From positions 62,001-126,000 of the forward strand of contig JANXLU010000068.1 of NCBI GenBank assembly GCA_025354985.1: a stretch of 64,000 nucleotides of DNA, written 5' to 3'. The notes beneath the pieces are model-generated. The model was not told the DNA's origin and did not search any database. It saw only the letters and a list, made by a program, of their open reading frames with translations. Each line of letters starts with the position of its first letter. The stretch's first letter is position 1. Made by a program: the position numbers and the translations under genes. The stretch comes from Chloroflexota bacterium (GTDB taxonomy: Bacteria; Chloroflexota; Anaerolineae; J036; Brachytrichaceae). This document shows positions 59,891 through 64,000 of the stretch, in pieces.

Positions 59891-61051
59891 ATGTCTGACT
59901 GGTTGCGCGTACTTCTGCTATTTCCGGGTATTTGCCTGTTGGTTGGAGCGTGTGTTTCTGTCAAACGGCTCCGCGATTCAACCCTGGTCGTAGCCGTGGC
60001 GACTGGTCTTGCAGTGTCGTTAACACTGCTTGGCTTCGCTAATTGGTTGTCCGATTCGGGCCCTGCATTGGCATTTCTATGTTTGCTGCCGCTGATTATC
60101 GGTGCCACCGTAAAACGTTCGCGTCGTGCGACTGAATCCCTCCCAAAACCACCGGCATTCGAAAGTGATTCGCGAGCTCTGATTGGCTTGGTGGCATTAT
60201 CAGCCGCTGGCTTGATCGAATCATCAGGAGGTGCGTCTACACGTGCGTCACCGGGCGAAAGCGCCATCTGGCAGCAGTTGCTCATTATTACGCTCGCGAC
60301 AGTATTGGCCGCCGTTTACGGATTCTTAATTGCCTCACGAGTCAATCTGTACTTTATAGTTGGTTCCGTAGCGGCAAGCATTCTTGTTCAACTTGGCGTA
60401 AATTCCATTTTTCTGACTTGTTGCACAGGCGTCGCGCTGACGATCATATGCGCACGTGTGATCGACTACGTATCACCTGGAAGGACTGATCTACAGCTTG
60501 GATTAACACTCTGGATGCCCAGTGTTTTTCTGGTGGCAACGCACACACTGGCGGGACCACGTGACCATATCTGGTTGTCGTTTTTGCTTTTCTTGGGTCT
60601 AACAATTGCGGCGTGGTCAATTGGCATTGTTATCACGCAGGTGGTCAAGTTGCAGCCGCATGAGCGATTGGTCCGGCAGGCCGCCAATCCGACCCTAAAC
60701 ATCCCGGAACATGAATCTGCGCCTGAAGCACAGCCGACTATGGTGGCAATCGCGCATGGAATGTCATTGGATGGCACGAACTCCGAGCAAACGGTATTTC
60801 CAATCGAAGTGCTGACAACAGAACTAGAACCTGAGGATGCTACAAATTTAACTCCTTTTGGAAATACGCCCGACAGGTTCGATTCACAAGATCAACCGGT
60901 CGAGCCTCAACAAGACATTTTGACCCGATTGCGAAACAAATCCCGCCGGGACCGTGCTCAGCCAGTTGGGCGGGCAGCTCACGTTGCGTATCCAAATTCT
61001 CTGCGACGTCGCAACATTATTGTTCCCGTCGGCAAGTCTGTTGTCAAGTAA
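59891..61051 (+). CDS. Polytopic membrane protein of unknown function
   Basis: 386 residues, no family recognised. About nine hydrophobic segments fill the first 260 residues (two near the N-terminus, the rest from about 95 onward, with WMPSVFLVATHTLAGPRDHIW as a loop). The last 125 residues are hydrophilic and acidic, ending in a basic cluster (NKSRRDRAQPVGRAAH). There is no signal peptide beyond the first helix. It lies between rsfS (divergent, shared promoter) and the MoxR-like/DUF2201 pair, 32 bp before the ATPase, and could be a membrane partner of that pair. Confidence 0.6.
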   Translation: MSDWLRVLLLFPGICLLVGACVSVKRLRDSTLVVAVATGLAVSLTLLGFANWLSDSGPALAFLCLLPLIIGATVKRSRRATESLPKPPAFESDSRALIGLVALSAAGLIESSGGASTRASPGESAIWQQLLIITLATVLAAVYGFLIASRVNLYFIVGSVAASILVQLGVNSIFLTCCTGVALTIICARVIDYVSPGRTDLQLGLTLWMPSVFLVATHTLAGPRDHIWLSFLLFLGLTIAAWSIGIVITQVVKLQPHERLVRQAANPTLNIPEHESAPEAQPTMVAIAHGMSLDGTNSEQTVFPIEVLTTELEPEDATNLTPFGNTPDRFDSQDQPVEPQQDILTRLRNKSRRDRAQPVGRAAHVAYPNSLRRRNIIVPVGKSVVK

Positions 61052-61082
61052 TTTTCTATGATTCTTCAGTGATAATCCGGAA

Positions 61083-62126
61083 ATGATTCCAGGAGATTTG
61101 TCCTATTTTCTTGACCAACTTATAAAGCAGAAACTGCAGCTAAGCACCATGATCTGGGGCCCGCCTGGGATAGGCAAGAGCAGCATTGTTGCGCAAACAG
61201 CTGCACGCCACAAAATCGGGTTTATCGACCTGCGGCTTAGCCAATTGGCACCCACCGACCTGCGCGGGTTGCCAGTTGCGGATCAAATAAACAAGGTGTC
61301 CAGTTGGCTGCCGCCTGAGTTCCTCCCGCGAAGTGGTGACGGCATCCTTTTCTTGGACGAGATAAATTTGGCGCCACCAACTATGCAAGGCATGGCCCAG
61401 CAGCTTATCCTTGACCGCCGAGTGGGAAGTTATGAGGTGCCTGACGGTTGGTTTATTTGGGCAGCGGGTAACCGCAAAGAAGACCGTGCAACTGTTTTCG
61501 ACATGCCGGCACCGCTTGCAAACAGGTTTATACACGTTGATGTGACGCCGGATCTTGAAAGCTTCAAGGAGTACGCGCTAGAAAACAACACGCAGGAGGA
61601 AATAATTGCATTTGTAGGATTTCGCCCAAACCTCTTGCACAAAATGGAGGCCCAACAGCCCGCCTGGCCCTCACCACGATCATGGATGATGGCAAGTAAA
61701 TTGATGCATGCCGGTCTTTCATTGGCACCCGCCATCGGCGCGCCAACCGCAACGGAGTTCAACGCGTTCTGCCAAATATATTCCGCGCTTCCAAACCTTA
61801 CAGCGATACTGGCGGGAGATTCCAATACCATTGACTTCCCGTCCGAGCCTTCAGTGCGCTATGCAACCGTCGTCGGACTGGCTGTTCGCGCTTCGGATGC
61901 ATCCGAGGCATATCATGCATACAAATGGCTGGTGCGCGTGGCGACGCCCGAATGGTTCCAGCTTTGCGCCATAGATATAAATCGCCGCATTCGGGCGCGC
62001 AAGGAACGTACCCGCCTCATGGAATTGATCGAGGCGGACGAAGATCTTAAGCGTGCTAGAGACGCTGTATTGCAGTTGGCTCAAGGCGACACCGTCGCAC
62101 GTGCACAATCGTTTGCACGCGCCTGA
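61083..62126 (+). CDS. MoxR-like AAA+ ATPase
   Basis: 347 residues. Walker A is WGPPGIGKSSIV near the N-terminus, Walker B is GILFLDEINLAPPTMQGMAQQL, and a sensor-like WAAGNRKEDRATVFDMPAPLANRFIH follows. This is the dynein-like AAA_5 group that pairs with VWA or DUF2201 proteins. GATAAT lies 6 nt before the ATG at 61083. The next gene, 15 bp downstream, is exactly such a partner. Confidence 0.88.
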   Translation: MIPGDLSYFLDQLIKQKLQLSTMIWGPPGIGKSSIVAQTAARHKIGFIDLRLSQLAPTDLRGLPVADQINKVSSWLPPEFLPRSGDGILFLDEINLAPPTMQGMAQQLILDRRVGSYEVPDGWFIWAAGNRKEDRATVFDMPAPLANRFIHVDVTPDLESFKEYALENNTQEEIIAFVGFRPNLLHKMEAQQPAWPSPRSWMMASKLMHAGLSLAPAIGAPTATEFNAFCQIYSALPNLTAILAGDSNTIDFPSEPSVRYATVVGLAVRASDASEAYHAYKWLVRVATPEWFQLCAIDINRRIRARKERTRLMELIEADEDLKRARDAVLQLAQGDTVARAQSFARA

Positions 62127-62141
62127 TCGCCCTGCCCCGCA

Positions 62142-63329
62142 ATGGATCAGATGTCCGCCCATTCCGCACCGCTGACACTAGACGAACGGCTGCTTACCAG
62201 CAAAAAGGTAAATGCAAGTATTTTTCGTATTTGTCAGCGCAGTGCATTCTTTGCGGCCCTGGCACTCCACGCACGTATAGAGATCACACGCGAATTGCCC
62301 ACGGCCGCCACCGACGGCAGATCCATTTTTGTCAATCCCGACTTTATCGAACCTCTGACCCTCACTCAGCAGGATGGTTTGATTCTCCACGAGGTGCTGC
62401 ACGCTGCGCTACAGCACGTGGCACGTCGTGGAACCCGGCACCCGCGTATTTGGAACATCGCTGCGGACATTGTTGTAAACGGCATGATTCGCGCCACCGG
62501 AGAGTATGACCTGCCTGAAGGAGGCGTGGAAAACCCTGGCCTGCAACACTTGTCTGTGGAAGAGGTTTATGAAAAGCTGATTGATCGATCCGACCAGGAA
62601 GAATTAGAACTCACTATCGTCGACCTAGTTGATGGGCCACCGTCTGATGCCGGCGGAACTGGAGAAGGTGCCAGCCAACCCAACATGTCGGCAAGTGAAT
62701 CTGAGTGGCGTGCCGCATTGGAGCAAGCCAGTCAAATTAGCCAGGCGGCAGGGCAAGGCCAACTTCCGGCAAATATGAAACGCGAAATTGCCGCGATTAC
62801 ACAAGCGGTTTTTGACTGGAAGTCACACCTTTGGCGCTACATGGTACAGACTCCCACAGACTTTGGTGAATATGACAAGCGATTTATTGGGGATGGGCTT
62901 TATTTGGAGACGCTCCAATCCGAAAATGTCCGTGTTGCAATCTGCGTCGATACCAGCGGTTCCATCGACCTCAGCTCGCTAACAGCGCTAATAACCGAAG
63001 TCCGCGCAATTGCCGAAAGCTACCCACATCTCAGGTGTGATTTGTACTATGCCGACACCAAGGTAGTGGGGCCATTTGCATTGACTGCTGATTCAGAGTT
63101 GCCTGCGCCAGTTGGAGGTGGTGGAACTGACTTTCGACCATTCTTTAAAGAATTGGATGAAAATTCTGATCCTTGGAAACCCACGGTCGCGGTTTATCTT
63201 ACGGATGGCTGGGGAGATTTCCCTGAAACACCATCTTCAATTCCGACACTTTGGGCAATCATCCCGGGCGGACGCGAAGCGGAACAGTTTCCATTTGGAG
63301 AAACGATTCGGCTTCTGCCCCACGCATAG
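62142..63329 (+). CDS. DUF2201 putative metallopeptidase with VWA-like domain
   Basis: 395 residues. The N-terminal part is a DUF2201 metallopeptidase-like domain with HEVLHAALQH at about residues 82-91 (zinc site), followed by WNIAADIVVNGMI. The C-terminal part is a VWA-like fold with a MIDAS-type VAICVDTSGSIDLSS near residue 267. The middle is a low-complexity acidic or Gln-rich linker (about 165-215). This pair with a MoxR-like ATPase is a known type of module, often tied to metal centre assembly or complex remodelling, with no client obvious here. Confidence 0.87.
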   Translation: MDQMSAHSAPLTLDERLLTSKKVNASIFRICQRSAFFAALALHARIEITRELPTAATDGRSIFVNPDFIEPLTLTQQDGLILHEVLHAALQHVARRGTRHPRIWNIAADIVVNGMIRATGEYDLPEGGVENPGLQHLSVEEVYEKLIDRSDQEELELTIVDLVDGPPSDAGGTGEGASQPNMSASESEWRAALEQASQISQAAGQGQLPANMKREIAAITQAVFDWKSHLWRYMVQTPTDFGEYDKRFIGDGLYLETLQSENVRVAICVDTSGSIDLSSLTALITEVRAIAESYPHLRCDLYYADTKVVGPFALTADSELPAPVGGGGTDFRPFFKELDENSDPWKPTVAVYLTDGWGDFPETPSSIPTLWAIIPGGREAEQFPFGETIRLLPHA

Positions 63330-63377
63330 GCCAATGCTGTCCAACTTGGAGAACCCATGTAAGCATTGCAATTCGTA

Positions 63378-63839
63378 TTAGCCTTGCGCGCTCCGCATGA
63401 GAAGTGCTTGCGACATCTCGGACAAAAACCCAACAGCTGCTCTATACAAATCCGTTCCACAGCATTTGCGCCAAACATCGCGTGCATTAAGCTCAGCTAC
63501 ACCCGGCCGCGAGAACACGACGTCGTATGCCGGGCCTAGATTCGATCGAGTATCGTTGGTGTCCCAGCCTGGAATAATGAAATGGCTGGCATCCACGAGC
63601 AGCGCCAACCCGGTGCCATGAGCCTGAAAGCTTTCGATCCAAAATGCCGGCCGACCTTCAAATTCGCGCAGCGAACCGAGCATTCCCCCTGCACCTGACG
63701 CACCCTCCCATGTGGTGTCAATTGTTATGTATGACGCGCCATATTGATCCCGAATTGACCATAAGTGCGCAGGCATTTCATACCCTTGCGTCTCGCCAAT
63801 CCATGGTCCTAAGAATCTCTGCTTTAGCTGCGTTGTCAC
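63378..63839 (-). CDS. Hypothetical protein
   Basis: 153 residues from a GTG that overlaps the stop of the preceding membrane gene (GTGA). No domain recognised and no signal peptide or transmembrane helix. The sequence has a beta-rich look with several Trp and Gly residues (LGPWIGETQGYEMPAHLWSI, and ITIDTTWEGASGAGGMLGSL). Two adjacent cysteines occur late (WRKCCGTD). It converges on the DUF2201 gene with about 48 bp between stops. The coupling to a membrane protein is the only functional clue. Confidence 0.6.
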   Translation of the reverse strand: MTTQLKQRFLGPWIGETQGYEMPAHLWSIRDQYGASYITIDTTWEGASGAGGMLGSLREFEGRPAFWIESFQAHGTGLALLVDASHFIIPGWDTNDTRSNLGPAYDVVFSRPGVAELNARDVWRKCCGTDLYRAAVGFLSEMSQALLMRSAQG

Positions 63840-64000
63840 ACCCGAGATTTTACCTGTCGCGCCAATAGTGCCAGGGTGACTGCAACCCCAACAAACAACA
63901 CCACGAGAAGGATAAGTTTGGCAATTCGCGGTATTGGCAAAAGTGACAAGGTACCGAGCAGCAGGCAGGCCGCGGAATAAATCACGACGATCGACCGGGC
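63836..64000 (-). CDS. Partial small membrane protein (C-terminal end)
   Basis: A 54-codon fragment open to the window edge, read on the minus strand. It contains two hydrophobic helices (VVIYSAACLLLGTLSLLPI and LILLVVLFVGVAVTLALLA) and ends RQVKSRV. The stop overlaps the start of the next gene by four bases. The start lies beyond the window. No family can be assigned from the fragment. Confidence 0.6.
   Translation of the reverse strand, partial: ARSIVVIYSAACLLLGTLSLLPIPRIAKLILLVVLFVGVAVTLALLARQVKSRV

Overview
The window reads as a dense chromosomal segment of a member of the Chloroflexota (Chloroflexi), probably an uncultivated lineage related to the Anaerolineae/Caldilineae. The evidence is a pair of large membrane glycosyltransferase-like proteins (6798-12102) of the Agl23/YYY type that is characteristic of Chloroflexi and archaea, a lipoprotein with an NBR1-type Ig domain, a HerA-type ATPase, a class A RNase P RNA and a T-box leader. 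The assignment is by family recognition only. Genes are packed tightly, many as ATGA, GTGA or TGATG overlaps. No prophage, CRISPR array or intact insertion sequence was seen.

Layout. 1-2.5 kb: lepA and an RluA-type pseudouridine synthase. 2.5-6.8 kb (minus): DUF2207 protein, zinc-ribbon membrane protein, thymidylate kinase, SPFH protein. 6.8-12.1 kb (plus): the two giant membrane proteins, the second fused to an NHL propeller. 12.2-17.4 kb (minus): MFS transporter, histone-deacetylase-like enzyme, epimerase and holA, with a nucleoside phosphorylase alongside. 17.5-22.7 kb: a decayed metallopeptidase gene, trpC, a small phosphodiesterase coupled to an SbcC-type ATPase, and a phosphatidylcholine synthase. 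22.7-27.6 kb: acetyltransferase, xseB, tRNA-Sec abutting an S51 peptidase, and leuS under a leucine T-box, followed on the plus side by tRNA-Ala. 27.6-40.8 kb: CoxG-like protein, tandem solute-binding lipoprotein, holB, two GT4 glycosyltransferases, acs, a degenerate iron-type alcohol dehydrogenase, murI, an acyl-CoA-dehydrogenase-like flavoprotein, a pentapeptide-repeat protein, rnpB and a ferredoxin-NADP reductase. 40.8-49.1 kb: tRNA-Arg, an aminotransferase, a TPR protein, a fusion of phospholipid N-methyltransferase with phosphatidylserine decarboxylase, an orphan NuoN-like membrane module, an MFS protein and a MocA-like enzyme. 49.1-54.2 kb: NBR1-Ig lipoprotein, MoxR ATPase, TPR membrane protein, mutY, rlmN. 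54.2-64 kb: tRNA-Val, polA, herA, moaB, rsfS, an unknown membrane protein, a MoxR-like ATPase with a DUF2201/VWA partner, and two unknown minus-strand genes.

Themes. Lipids: phosphatidylcholine synthase (22017) and the PmtA-PSD fusion (43064) together suggest both known bacterial routes to phosphatidylcholine. Replication and repair: holA, holB, polA, mutY, xseB, sbcC, herA. Selenium and molybdenum: tRNA-Sec plus MocA-, MoaB- and CoxG-like genes fit a molybdenum-hydroxylase maturation capacity, though no selenoprotein or hydroxylase lies in the window.

The strongest regulatory pattern is transcriptional. About a dozen genes have a good -10 hexamer ending 7-10 nt before the start codon, which implies leaderless mRNAs. 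At four divergent junctions a near-palindromic -10 reads on both strands (DUF2207/6798, xseB/tRNA-Sec, rnpB/FNR, rsfS/59891).
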